From: Bacteroidota bacterium
Lineage (GTDB): Bacteria; Bacteroidota; Ignavibacteria; Tepidaquicellales; Tepidaquicellaceae
DNA length: 64,000 bases
Direction of reading: 5' to 3'
NCBI GenBank assembly: GCA_018266835.1
Contig: JAFDZP010000002.1
Location: 1,649,302 to 1,713,301, forward strand
Of this stretch, positions 52,773 to 64,000 are shown in pieces (the first letter of the stretch is position 1; each line of letters begins with the position of its first letter). The position numbers were made by a program, and so were the translations under genes. The notes below the pieces were generated by a model, which had not been told where the DNA came from, made no database searches, and saw only the letters and a program-made list of their open reading frames with translations.

Positions 52773-52990
52773 TTGGTTAATTAGTAAAATATAAATGCAT
52801 AACTAAATAACGAAGAAAGAATCAAAATGGATTTAATTATATTTTTTAACTCATTATTTAAAGTAAAATAAACTTTAAATTGAAATAAAAAGATACAAAA
52901 TGTGCGCTTTAAACCTTAAAAATCACCTGTAAACGGGGTTATTGTTGAAAATAGATTAATTTTATAAGATACATTTCGTTGTAAAATTAT
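52773..52990. other. Divergent promoter region between DUF4331 and the 27-codon gene
   Basis: AT-rich; no gene seen. On the minus strand CATTTTGTATCTTTTT (about 52887-52902) lies 130 nt before the DUF4331 start and contains a TATCTTTT element, a possible -7 box one base off TAnnTTTG. Confidence 0.35.
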
Positions 52991-53021
52991 TTTGCGAATG
53001 GGTTATTTCTCTATATCTTTG
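52991..53021 (+). promoter_or_regulatory. Bacteroidota-type promoter (TTTG-N19-TATCTTTG)
   Basis: TTTG (52991-52994), exactly 19 nt, then TATCTTTG (53014-53021), a full match to TAnnTTTG. Transcription should start near 53028. It drives the 27-codon gene at 53050. Confidence 0.7.
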
Positions 53022-53049
53022 TTCAAGTAAATTTAAACCCCCTAAAACA

Positions 53050-53133
53050 ATGGTAACTATATCATCAGTTGCAATTTTAGTAATCCTCTCAAGCTTCGTG
53101 GCTATGCTGTTCATGAAGGCGGAGAAGAAGTAA
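53050..53133 (+). CDS. 27-aa single-helix membrane microprotein
   Basis: ATG to TAA encodes a protein with one hydrophobic helix (ISSVAILVILSSFVAMLFM) and a basic tail (KAEKK). It has its own consensus promoter 29 nt upstream and an intrinsic terminator 50 nt downstream, so it forms a separate transcription unit. The size and shape recall small accessory subunits of membrane complexes (KdpF- or CcoQ-like), but no such complex lies beside it and I recognise no family. The transcript could also act as a small RNA. The promoter and terminator are the main reason to call it. Confidence 0.6.
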   Translation: MVTISSVAILVILSSFVAMLFMKAEKK

Positions 53134-53183
53134 AAAAAATTTTTGGAACTTTCTTATCACCCCCTTTAAGAAGGTTCATACTA

Positions 53184-53222
53184 TAATCCGGTTTAATAAC
53201 TCTTAAACCGGGTTACGATTTT
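53184..53222 (+). terminator. Intrinsic terminator after the microprotein gene
   Basis: TAATCCGGTTTAA (53184-53196) pairs with TTAAACCGGGTTA (53203-53215) with one G-U pair and a 6-nt loop, then CGATTTTTC. Confidence 0.75.
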
Positions 53223-53310
53223 TCAAAGCTCTTTCATAAATATAAGTAAACAACCCACGCAGATAGTCTCTGTTTAGAGAAGAGGCATTGGCTATTTGCA
53301 ATGAACTGAA

Positions 53311-53347
53311 AAACCCGCTGTACCCAATTACAGCGGGTTTCTTTTTA
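53311..53347. terminator. Bidirectional intrinsic terminator
   Basis: AAACCCGCTGTA (53311-53322) pairs perfectly with TACAGCGGGTTT (53329-53340) over a 6-nt loop. It serves the minus-strand choice-of-anchor-J gene. The 53223-53310 segment before it holds no recognised gene. Confidence 0.82.
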
Positions 53348-53367
53348 TAAAGCAAATTTGAAGTAAA

Positions 53368-54303
53368 TTATTTTAGGAAGGTGAGAACTTTTGTTTCCGA
53401 GAAATCCTTAGTAACCAATCTATAGAAATAAATTCCTGTTGGTAAATTTGAGGCATCAAATGTTACGCTATATTTTCCCGCGTTTTGATTTTGCGCTACT
53501 AAATCTGCAATTTCTTTTCCATTAATATCATAAATTTTTAATGAAACAAAATTAAAAGATTTTATTTCATAATTAATTTTTGTGGTAGGATTAAATGGAT
53601 TGGGATAATTTTGAGATAATGAAAATTTTTCCGGAATTTCAGTTGAAATAGTCTGAATTCCAATGTAGCTTCTATTGCCTATGAACATATCATCTATGTT
53701 GCACCATAAGGCATTTTCAGAAGGAATGTAATATCGGAATCCTATATAAATTTTTTGACCATTGAATGATGATAAATTAAATTTGTATTGCGTCCATACA
53801 TTTACTGCACTGTCAAGGTTGCTTTTAATTGTTGAAAGCTTTAAAACAGAAGTTTGAGGTGACTGTGCAGAGCAAATCCAGATCTGAAGTGAATCAACGT
53901 ATAAAGCAATACCGGGAGTGCTGCCTAAAAGTCCCCAAAAAATCAGGCTGTCACCTGGTTGAATTCTTAAACTGTCAGTCCATACCCAGTCATCTGCTAT
54001 GTATGAACCGCCTTCGCCTGCAAACCAAGAAATATGTAGAGATTTTTTCCCGCTATGAGCTCTTGGTTTATTAATGTTTGTATCTCCTCCAAGATTCTGG
54101 TTTGTGTCTCTTACAGCCCAGCCCTTATTTCTTCCGAACAAATTAGAATCTGCATCAAGTTTTTTCCATTTAAGCGGAATGCTGTCAGGATACTGAAGTG
54201 AGATGTTTTCAAAATCACTTTGAAATAAAATCCGCTGCGAGTAAGAATTTTTAAACATCAAAATTGAAAAAAACAGGATGACGATTTTTAATGTTGTTTT
54301 CAT
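53368..54303 (-). CDS. Choice-of-anchor-J jelly-roll protein with T9SS sorting domain
   Basis: A signal peptide (1-22, KNSYSQ) precedes a jelly-roll domain of the choice-of-anchor-J / cleaved-adhesin type (about 24-212). Markers are ILFQSDFENI, LPLKWKK-like PLKWKKLDAD, WVWTDSLRI, KIYIGFRYYIP and CNIDDMFIGN. The type A T9SS domain is at about 225-311 (LSQNYPNPFNPTTKI, IYDINGKEI, TGIYFYRL). The ATG shares one base with the TAA of the upstream DUF1501 gene (TAATG), so it is coupled to it. A glycan- or protein-binding role on the cell surface is likely. Confidence 0.85.
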   Translation of the reverse strand: MKTTLKIVILFFSILMFKNSYSQRILFQSDFENISLQYPDSIPLKWKKLDADSNLFGRNKGWAVRDTNQNLGGDTNINKPRAHSGKKSLHISWFAGEGGSYIADDWVWTDSLRIQPGDSLIFWGLLGSTPGIALYVDSLQIWICSAQSPQTSVLKLSTIKSNLDSAVNVWTQYKFNLSSFNGQKIYIGFRYYIPSENALWCNIDDMFIGNRSYIGIQTISTEIPEKFSLSQNYPNPFNPTTKINYEIKSFNFVSLKIYDINGKEIADLVAQNQNAGKYSVTFDASNLPTGIYFYRLVTKDFSETKVLTFLK

Positions 54304-55856
54304 TATTTTATCAGAATCATTTTTTTTGTTTCAATATTATTATCAGATATTAATTTATAGAAGTAAACTCCACTTGATATTCCTGATTTCCCTGTAGTAT
54401 CGAAAGTTACACTGTGTACGCCGGATTTTTTATATCCATTTACCAGAGTTTCCACTTCCTTTCCGGATGAATTATATACTTTCAGTGTTACGTAGGATTC
54501 TTTTTTAATTGTAAAGCTTATCCTAGTAGCAGGGTTAAAGGGATTAGGAAAATTTTGCGAGAGCAAAACATCTTTTTTTTCTTTTTCGTCGCCTTCGATA
54601 GGCTGCTGAGGAACTATTAAAGGCAGAGTACTATATTGATTTGATAATATGTTCAGCAGTTCCTGATCACTTACGGCAAATAGCTGTTTCAAAACAGAGG
54701 AATAGACTTGTCTGTAATCATACTGAAAATTAAGATTTCCGTTGTTCAGGTTTACCAGGTCCGGATTGTTACCATAAACTCCCTGATTAACTAAATCACC
54801 GAATACAAATAAAGGAGCAGCAGTTCCATGATCAGTACCTGCACTGCCGTTTTCAGAAACTCTTCTTCCGAATTCTGAAATTGTCATACCAACAACTCTG
54901 TTATTAATTCCATTCAGCTGTAAGTCCTGCATGAAAGAAGTAATAGCTCCATTCAATTTATTAAGTAAAATGTTATGAGCAATTAACTGTGATGAGTGAG
55001 TATCAAATCCTGCCAATGTTACTACATATAGCCTGGTATTAAGTCCACCGTCAATTAATTTAGCTACAATTTTCAATTGATCAGCCAATGTATTATTAAT
55101 AGGGTATTCTACCAAGTTGTTTCCTAAGTCGGCTGCCTGCTTTACTCTATTGGCATATTGAAGAGAATCAGCGCCTACCTTTCTTGCAAAGTTCAGTTCC
55201 ATTCCTGCCAGGGTTTTAATTGTTTCATAACCGCTGAAGGCAGCTCCCTGAGTCAGCTGATAAAACTGGTTAGGATCCTGAAATGTAAGACTCATATCAC
55301 CGACTTGTGAAAGAAGCGATAGATCTGCGCTTGTACCTATTTGAATTGACATAGGATCGGGCGGAAGATTACTTGGGAAATTGGGATATTCTTCATGTAA
55401 ATATCTTCCGAGCCATCCGGTTTGTAAAACCTGATTTGAATCTGAGGCTGTATGCCAGATATCCGTTGCTCTGAAATGTGAAAAGTTTGGATTTGCATAA
55501 CCAACGTTTTGAACTATCGCCAGCTTACCATCAATCATAAGATTTTTAAATTCAGTAAGCGCAGGGTGAAGCCCCATAGTTGAACCGGGCAATGAAAGCA
55601 CCTGATTTTGAGGTATGTTTAAATTAGGTCTTTTTATAAAGTAGTTGCTATCCTGATACGGAATTAAAGTGTTTAAGCCGTCATTTCCGCCAAGCAGCTG
55701 AACAACAACAAGTATTTTATTAGTAGTAAGCAAAGGATTTAAGAGATTCTTTGCAACAGAACTTGCTCCGAGAGCTTTAATTGGAATACTGTTGAAAGAA
55801 AGCGCAGCGCCAGCAGTTCCAATTGATATTGTTTTTATAAAATCTCTTCTTTTCAT
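54303..55856 (-). CDS. DUF1501 protein with Tat-like signal and T9SS sorting domain
   Basis: The N-terminus MKRRDFIKTISIGTAGAALSF fits a Tat signal. The DUF1501 domain (about 45-410) has VVVQLLGGNDGLNTLIPY, NPNFSHFRATDIWHTA, TLAGFDTHSSQ, VGMTISEFGRRVSENGSAGTDHGTAAPLFVFG, which suggest a metal-dependent, alkaline-phosphatase/sulfatase-like fold. Residues 435-517 form the T9SS domain (LSQNFPNPFNPATRI, VYNSSGKEV, SGVYFYKLI, KKMILIK). DUF1501 and DUF1800 genes are known as conserved neighbours. The pair may act on an envelope or extracellular polymer (inference). Confidence 0.9.
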   Translation of the reverse strand: MKRRDFIKTISIGTAGAALSFNSIPIKALGASSVAKNLLNPLLTTNKILVVVQLLGGNDGLNTLIPYQDSNYFIKRPNLNIPQNQVLSLPGSTMGLHPALTEFKNLMIDGKLAIVQNVGYANPNFSHFRATDIWHTASDSNQVLQTGWLGRYLHEEYPNFPSNLPPDPMSIQIGTSADLSLLSQVGDMSLTFQDPNQFYQLTQGAAFSGYETIKTLAGMELNFARKVGADSLQYANRVKQAADLGNNLVEYPINNTLADQLKIVAKLIDGGLNTRLYVVTLAGFDTHSSQLIAHNILLNKLNGAITSFMQDLQLNGINNRVVGMTISEFGRRVSENGSAGTDHGTAAPLFVFGDLVNQGVYGNNPDLVNLNNGNLNFQYDYRQVYSSVLKQLFAVSDQELLNILSNQYSTLPLIVPQQPIEGDEKEKKDVLLSQNFPNPFNPATRISFTIKKESYVTLKVYNSSGKEVETLVNGYKKSGVHSVTFDTTGKSGISSGVYFYKLISDNNIETKKMILIK

Positions 55857-55880
55857 TTTAGAGCGTTAGATTTTAAAATT

Positions 55881-57302
55881 TTAATATAACTGATACTCTG
55901 CCATATAAATGATGGCTTTTAAAAATTTCTTTATTTTGTTTGGAGCCTGAGGATCTGAAATATTCCAGTCTTGAACAATTGCTCCGTCTAAGAGAACCTG
56001 AAGCAGATAATTCAACTGTTTTTCGGAAATCTTCAGTCTTATTAAATGTTCGGACATATCTTTTACTAATTGCAGAGCATTATTTGGCTGCGGAAATGAA
56101 GTAGCAAAAGCAATCGGATCAACAGAAAATCCCGTTGGAGTGTTATCTTTTTTGATTCCGGTAATTGCACTTTCATTAAATGCATTTCTTACTGGTAAAG
56201 AGAAAGAGTTCAGCCAGTTTCTGTAACCTAGCCAGCCTCTTACGTTCGGAGGATCTAAAATATATTGATTAGCTAAATTTCCTTGAAATATCAGATCGTT
56301 CAGATTTGTATTTATGGTAGAGGCGTTCAAAGAAATATTTAACTGGCGTAACTGGCCTATCATTATTTGCAAAGGTGATTTTATTAACGAGCCCATTACA
56401 TTTTCAGAAAAAAATAATTCGCTTTTTAATAATGTCTTAAGTACAGGCGCTATTTCAAAATTGTTATTTCTTAATATCTCAGCCAATTGATTTATCACAG
56501 GCATGGCATCTGTCATATCAGGACTTTGATTAACAAAAAATTTATAGAATTTTGAACAAATAAAGGTTGCTGCTGCGGGCTGCTGAAAAACAATATTAAT
56601 AACGTCTTCATCAGTCCAGTTTCCGGTCTGTCCGAAATATGTTTTATTTGTATAATCATGTCTCAGGGGAACAAATTGAGCGCCCAATCCATTTGCAACC
56701 CAGCCTGTAAGGGCTCTAGCACCTTCCCGGATATCGGTTTCCGTATAATTTCCAATTCCCAGTGTAAATAATTCTAAAAGTTCTCTGGAATAGTTTTCAT
56801 TTGGCTGACCGACAGCATTTAAAGCCCCATCTAGATATATCAGCATGGCAGGGTCGCGGTTTATAGCAAAGGTCAGGTTTTTGAAATTTCCAAAAACGAA
56901 TCTTCTAAACATTGTATTTTGGATGTACAAATATTGGGGAATCTGAACTGAAGTAACTGAGGAAGTAAAGTGGTTATGCCAAAACAAGGTCATTAATTCC
57001 CGAAGATTAGGAGGCTGGTTATACATTAACTTTGCCCACCAGATTCTTAACTCATTACACCTCTGATAGTTTGTCTGGACATTGCCAAAATCGGGAGGTT
57101 CTGATATCCAGGCACCAGGTGAATCGGGCAGTGTATATGGTTCAAATAATTTTTCAACCGCAGCATCAGGAGTAAGAGTTAGAAAATAATTTATATCGGA
57201 AACTTTTGCACCGAACGTCGTTCGGTTTAACAGGTGGAGCACCATTTTTTTATTCCATGGTCTCCCTGCACTTGGGATATAAGGATCTAATGGATTTACC
57301 AT
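55881..57302 (-). CDS. DUF1800 protein without a signal peptide
   Basis: The 473-residue protein has the DUF1800 markers HLLNRTTFGAKVSDINYF, MTLFWHNHFTSS, MLIYLDGALNAVGQPNENYSRELLELFTLG, REGARALTGW and YILDPPNVRGWLGY. The start at 57302 gives MVNPLDPYIPSAGRPWNKK, with no signal peptide, and an in-frame TAA five codons upstream rules out a longer start. It precedes the Tat-signal DUF1501 gene by 24 nt. It could be exported as a folded passenger of the Tat-signal partner or stay in the cytoplasm. Confidence 0.9.
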   Translation of the reverse strand: MVNPLDPYIPSAGRPWNKKMVLHLLNRTTFGAKVSDINYFLTLTPDAAVEKLFEPYTLPDSPGAWISEPPDFGNVQTNYQRCNELRIWWAKLMYNQPPNLRELMTLFWHNHFTSSVTSVQIPQYLYIQNTMFRRFVFGNFKNLTFAINRDPAMLIYLDGALNAVGQPNENYSRELLELFTLGIGNYTETDIREGARALTGWVANGLGAQFVPLRHDYTNKTYFGQTGNWTDEDVINIVFQQPAAATFICSKFYKFFVNQSPDMTDAMPVINQLAEILRNNNFEIAPVLKTLLKSELFFSENVMGSLIKSPLQIMIGQLRQLNISLNASTINTNLNDLIFQGNLANQYILDPPNVRGWLGYRNWLNSFSLPVRNAFNESAITGIKKDNTPTGFSVDPIAFATSFPQPNNALQLVKDMSEHLIRLKISEKQLNYLLQVLLDGAIVQDWNISDPQAPNKIKKFLKAIIYMAEYQLY

Positions 57303-57476
57303 AAATGTAAGTTTTTATAAATTAAGTCAAAATTTGAATTAAATATTGAATCATCCGTCCTGTAAAATCAGAAATAATGGTTTGGTTTTAATTTACAAGT
57401 CAATTTATTTATTTTCAACTTAAATTTATTTGATGATAATAATTTATGTGTTTCGAAATTATCTATTTTGCAGATA

Positions 57477-57500
57477 ATATTTAACGAAAACGTTAAATAT
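57477..57500. promoter_or_regulatory. 10-bp perfect inverted repeat upstream of the RodZ-like gene
   Basis: ATATTTAACG (57477-57486) and CGTTAAATAT (57491-57500) flank AAAA, 56 nt before the start. It may be an operator or a leader hairpin. It lies in the 253-nt gap between divergent units. Confidence 0.55.
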
Positions 57501-57555
57501 CTCCCTTTAATTAGTTTTAAAATAAAAGTATTTTTAAGTTTATACGACGATAAAA

Positions 57556-60809
<3,254 letters not shown>

Positions 60810-60824
60810 ACTCCAATCGTCTCT

Positions 60825-60858
60825 CGTTGCGATGCTTCTGCGTCGCAACGTTTATTTA
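60825..60858. terminator. Bidirectional intrinsic terminator after ligA
   Basis: CGTTGCGATGC (60825-60835) pairs with GCGTCGCAACG (60840-60850), with one G-U pair and a TTCT loop, then TTTATTTATA. The minus-strand WYL gene ends at 60852, just inside the tail. Confidence 0.7.
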
Positions 60859-61706
60859 TATAATGAAATTATATCTTTAGCTCTTTGAGTTATCTCTTTC
60901 TTTAACTGTATCGGTTTTATAACTTCAACTTCTTTTCCCCAGCCCATGACCCATGCTATAAATTCATAGGAAAGTTTCACTTTAATTTTCATAAAGACGG
61001 CATCATCTTTTTCTGTTATCTCCTGATTCTCAATCCAGATTTTATCTTTGATTAATTTCCCCGTTTTCTCAGTAAATTTTAATTCAACATCAAAAGCTTC
61101 TCCGCCGCTGAACGTTCCCCATGATTTTTCATATATGTTAAAAGCACCGGGCAGTTTTTTAATCGAACTTTTTTTATCACCGAATCTTATATCAATAATT
61201 CTTTCTATAAGGTAGCATTTGATTTCTTCCGAGTCATCATTCTCAACTCCGTAAAGATGAAACGTTCTTCCTGTATTAATTAAGCTTATAGGAGTAATCT
61301 CTCTCCACTTAATATCGCCGTGCATATTACGCCCGTAGCCGAGCTCAATGATTTGTTTTCCGTTAATTGCTTTTAAAATTTTCACAAAAACACTCAGCGC
61401 ATTCTCTCCAAATTTTTTATGAATTAATTTTAAATTTCGTATATTTATATTATCGTTTAAGGATAGATAAGCAGTGATGAGTGTATTCAATACTTCATCA
61501 TCGATGTTTATAATTTCGAAAACATTTTTCCGCGAGTAAACACCTACTCCCAGCTGCCTCAGTTTATTTGCATCGCGCCTGATTGTTGTAACGCTGGTAT
61601 CCAGTTTTTCGGCAAGCTCATCTTCGGAATAATATCTTTGCTTTTCTAAAATCAAAGATGCCATTTCAATCTGCCTGAGAAGCTCTTCTGAAAATTTATT
61701 TGTCAT
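60852..61706 (-). CDS. WYL-domain HTH transcriptional regulator
   Basis: The 284-residue protein has an N-terminal winged HTH (about 1-65; YYSEDELAEKLDTSVTTIRRDANKLRQLGVGV) and a WYL-type ligand domain (about 105-200; IIELGYGRNMHGDIKWREITPISLINTGRTFHLYGV). The C-terminal WCX-like segment ends with FIAWVMGWGKEVEVIKP. WYL regulators respond to small ligands or nucleic acids. It is divergent from hutU, so regulation of urocanate breakdown is possible, but no direct evidence was found. The 425-nt gap between them includes a palindrome at 61924-61939. Confidence 0.9.
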   Translation of the reverse strand: MTNKFSEELLRQIEMASLILEKQRYYSEDELAEKLDTSVTTIRRDANKLRQLGVGVYSRKNVFEIINIDDEVLNTLITAYLSLNDNINIRNLKLIHKKFGENALSVFVKILKAINGKQIIELGYGRNMHGDIKWREITPISLINTGRTFHLYGVENDDSEEIKCYLIERIIDIRFGDKKSSIKKLPGAFNIYEKSWGTFSGGEAFDVELKFTEKTGKLIKDKIWIENQEITEKDDAVFMKIKVKLSYEFIAWVMGWGKEVEVIKPIQLKKEITQRAKDIISLYK

Positions 61707-62131
61707 AGGCTATAAAATTGGAAATATATTTCTAACAAAACAATGAACTATTTTTTCGTTAAATCTTGATTTATCTGTCAAGAACTATTTTTTTAAAAAT
61801 CCCTATATGTATATATGGAGAGCAATTCATTTAAGTAAAGAAAAATACTGATTATATTTGTCAGGATTTTTTATAACCCTGATAAAAAATTTTGTATCTT
61901 AAAAAACTTATTTTATATCAGAATTATCAAAATTGATAAACCAATTAATTAAGTGATAACTTACGAGGGGGCGTAAGTTTCGTTATATGTTTTTACAAAG
62001 TTTAGTTCCTTCTTAAATTTTAAAAAAATCCGTAAATATATTTTATAAACAGAATATCCTTTTAGCTTTTTAAAACATCTTTGATTTAATATTTTAAAGA
62101 ACCTTAAAAATTTAATCATTCAAAATTCTAT
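61707..62131. promoter_or_regulatory. Long divergent regulatory region upstream of hutU
   Basis: No gene is seen. TATATTTG at 61853-61860 matches the Bacteroidota -7 element; a TTTA lies 19 nt upstream of it. If used, the leader is about 265 nt. It contains a palindrome TTATCAA-AA-TTGATAA (61924-61939) and a hairpin AACTTACG / CGTAAGTT (61958-61965, 61972-61979) whose loop is AGGGGG. The palindrome could bind the WYL regulator; the hairpin could control translation. These are inferences. Confidence 0.4.
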
Positions 62132-63781
62132 ATGTCCAGAAGTATAAAAGCCCCCACAGGAACAACATTATCCTGCAAAAATTGGATTACAGAAGCAGCA
62201 ATGCGAATGCTTATGAATAACCTTGATGCCGATGTTGCCGAGCGTCCCGAAGACTTAATCGTCTATGGCGGTTCAGGCAAAGCAGCGCGTAACTGGGAAT
62301 GTTATGATAAAATTATTGAAACATTAAAAAGTTTAAATGAAGATGAAACTCTTCTTGTGCAGTCAGGTAAACCTGTAGCTGTTTTTAAAACACACACAAA
62401 CGCGCCGAGAGTCTTAATTTCTAACTCGCAGCTTGTGCCGGCATGGGCAACATGGGATGAGTTCAGAAAACTGGAAGCGCTCGGATTAATAATGTACGGT
62501 CAGATGACTGCAGGAAGCTGGATTTACATAGGCACGCAGGGAATTTTACAGGGAACATACGAAACATTTGCCGCCTGCGCAAATAAACATTTCGGCGGAA
62601 CACTCAGCGGAAGATTAGTTCTTACTGCAGGACTCGGCGGAATGGGCGGAGCACAACCATTAGCAGCAACATTAAACGGTGCAGCGTTCTTAGGCATAGA
62701 TGTAGATAAAGCAAGAATACAAAGAAGAGTTGATACAGGCTATTGTGATTTAATAACAGAAGATTTAGATGAAGCTTTAAAGCTTGTGCTGGCAGCTAAG
62801 GAAAGAGGCGAAGCGCGTTCAGTTGGACTTGTTGGAAACGCAGGAGAAATTCTCCCTGAGATTTTAAACAGAGGGATTATACCCGATGCACTGACTGACC
62901 AGACATCTGCACACGATATGCTTAATGGATATGTTCCTATGGGAATGACTTTAGATCAGGCGCGCGAGTTGAGAAGTAATGACCCTGATAAATATATTGA
63001 GTTTGCAAGAAAGACAGTTGTGATACACTGCAAAACAATGTGGGAGTTTATGAAACGCGGCGCAGTTACTTTCGACTACGGAAATAATTTACGCGGTGAA
63101 GCAAAATCACAAGGGTTTGAAAAAGCATTTGATATACCGGGCTTTGTGCCTGAATATGTTCGCCCGCTTTTCTGTGAAGGAAAGGGACCATTCAGATGGG
63201 TAGCGCTTTCGGGTGACCCCGAAGATATCTACAGAACAGATGAAGCAATAATGGAAGCGTTCCCGGAAAATAAACTTCTGCATAAGTGGCTTAAAGCTGC
63301 AAGAGAGAAAGTTCACTTCCAGGGATTGCCTGCAAGAATATGCTGGCTTGGTTATGGTGAAAGAGCAAAGGCAGGAAAAATATTTAACGATTTAGTGAAG
63401 AACGGAATTGTAAAAGCTCCGATTGTTATAGGAAGGGACCACCTCGATTGCGGAAGTGTTGCATCGCCTAACAGGGAGACCGAAAGAATGTTGGATGGAT
63501 CCGATGCAATTGCTGACTGGCCTGTGCTTAACTTTGCTTTGCATTGTGTTGGTGGTGCATCATGGACTTCATTGCATCACGGCGGAGGAGTGGGTATTGG
63601 GAATTCAATTCACTCAGGAATGGTAATAGTTGCAGACGGAACTCCCGAAGCCGAAGTAAGACTTGAAAGATGTTTAACATACGACCCCGGAATGGGAATT
63701 GTGCGTCACGCAGATGCAGGATATGATTTAGCAATCGAAGAGCAGAAGAAGTTCGGCATCAATATGCCCATGTTGAAGTAA
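62132..63781 (+). CDS. hutU: Urocanate hydratase
   Basis: HutU converts urocanate to imidazolone propionate, the second step of histidine breakdown, using bound NAD. The 549-residue length and motifs fit: [71 protein letters not shown], and the active-site Cys in [18 protein letters not shown]. HutH and the later pathway enzymes are not in the window. It is preceded by a long structured leader and followed after 12 nt by a PAP2 phosphatase gene. Confidence 0.97.
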   Translation: MSRSIKAPTGTTLSCKNWITEAAMRMLMNNLDADVAERPEDLIVYGGSGKAARNWECYDKIIETLKSLNEDETLLVQSGKPVAVFKTHTNAPRVLISNSQLVPAWATWDEFRKLEALGLIMYGQMTAGSWIYIGTQGILQGTYETFAACANKHFGGTLSGRLVLTAGLGGMGGAQPLAATLNGAAFLGIDVDKARIQRRVDTGYCDLITEDLDEALKLVLAAKERGEARSVGLVGNAGEILPEILNRGIIPDALTDQTSAHDMLNGYVPMGMTLDQARELRSNDPDKYIEFARKTVVIHCKTMWEFMKRGAVTFDYGNNLRGEAKSQGFEKAFDIPGFVPEYVRPLFCEGKGPFRWVALSGDPEDIYRTDEAIMEAFPENKLLHKWLKAAREKVHFQGLPARICWLGYGERAKAGKIFNDLVKNGIVKAPIVIGRDHLDCGSVASPNRETERMLDGSDAIADWPVLNFALHCVGGASWTSLHHGGGVGIGNSIHSGMVIVADGTPEAEVRLERCLTYDPGMGIVRHADAGYDLAIEEQKKFGINMPMLK

Positions 63782-63793
63782 TTATCAAAATAA

Positions 63794-64000
63794 ATGGGAG
63801 ATTTTTTCCAAAATATAGATGCCTCGCTTTTTTATTTTATAAATAAAACTTGCGCAAATCCTCTGACTGATAAGGTAATGCCGTTTATTACTGAAAGTAA
63901 TCACTGGATGCTCGTCTATATTATTTTGCTTGGGTGGTTAGTTATTAAAGGAGGAGCTAAAGGAAGAGTTGCAGTTGTAATGGCTTTACTTCTTGTTGTA
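63794..64000 (+). CDS. PAP2-family phosphatase (3' end beyond the window)
   Basis: An ATG at 63794 begins 12 nt after hutU and the frame stays open to the end (69 codons). The sequence GDFFQNIDASLFYFINKTCANPLTDKVMPFIT is the usual amphipathic start of PAP2/undecaprenyl-diphosphatase proteins. A first helix (WMLVYIILLGWLVI) and a second (VAVVMALLLVV) follow. The catalytic histidine motifs would lie beyond the window. It is likely co-transcribed with hutU, but the link may be accidental. Confidence 0.7.
   Translation, partial: MGDFFQNIDASLFYFINKTCANPLTDKVMPFITESNHWMLVYIILLGWLVIKGGAKGRVAVVMALLLVV

Overview
The window looks like a piece of a Bacteroidota/Chlorobi-group chromosome, most likely a member of the Ignavibacteriota line. 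This is inferred from an AT-rich base composition, eleven secreted proteins ending in a type A C-terminal sorting domain of the type IX secretion system (T9SS) with the signature N(Y/F)PNPFNP, few Shine-Dalgarno sites, and at least one good Bacteroidota-type promoter (TTTG, 19 bases, TATCTTTG). No rRNA, tRNA, CRISPR array, transposase or phage gene was seen.

Layout. 1-5.3 kb: a cut-off SPOR-domain membrane protein, Lnt (lipoprotein acylation), and an AT-rich lipoprotein plus zinc-ribbon membrane protein pair. 5.4-9.3 kb: adenine deaminase, a repeat-containing gap, an epimerase-like SDR and an HXXEE membrane protein. 9.4-15 kb: two T9SS cargo proteins, a lipoprotein and an outer-membrane protein. 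15.2-19.5 kb: a VOC protein, a YCII/DGPF protein and an ECF42-type sigma factor with a helical-repeat tail, then two tandem S51 peptidases and an aldo/keto reductase. 19.5-22.8 kb: a tight five-gene minus-strand operon (diheme lipoprotein, DUF4266 lipoprotein, DUF3570 barrel, Tat-type NusG-II protein, ApbE) that looks like an extracytoplasmic flavin/heme electron-transfer module. 23.4-25.2 kb: Ndk and a membrane-spanning AraC-type regulator. 25.3-26.5 kb: a gene-free island of nested repeats.

26.5-44.8 kb is dominated by T9SS cargo: five BNR/sortilin-like beta-propeller proteins and one SGNH hydrolase, interleaved with two members of an unrecognised helical family, two small proteins, a SPOR/PsbP-like membrane protein and PdxH. 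Just upstream of pdxH is a 103-nt sequence that folds into a perfect four-way junction. 44.8-48.7 kb: a DUF6150-like repeat protein, a DUF971 protein and a D-threonine-aldolase-like enzyme in one coupled operon, then glucan phosphorylase. 48.8-57.3 kb: HupE/UreJ-TPR-DUF4331, a 27-codon gene with its own promoter and terminator, and a DUF1800-DUF1501-choice-of-anchor-J operon. 57.5-64 kb: a RodZ-like protein and LigA, a WYL regulator, urocanate hydratase and the start of a PAP2 phosphatase.

The main themes are cell-surface display through Sec/Tat and T9SS, envelope biogenesis (Lnt, SPOR, RodZ, lipoproteins), and housekeeping metabolism. The best candidates for under-described biology are the four-way-junction element, the ApbE/DUF3570 operon, the 27-codon gene, the helical paralogue family near propeller proteins, and the nested-repeat island.
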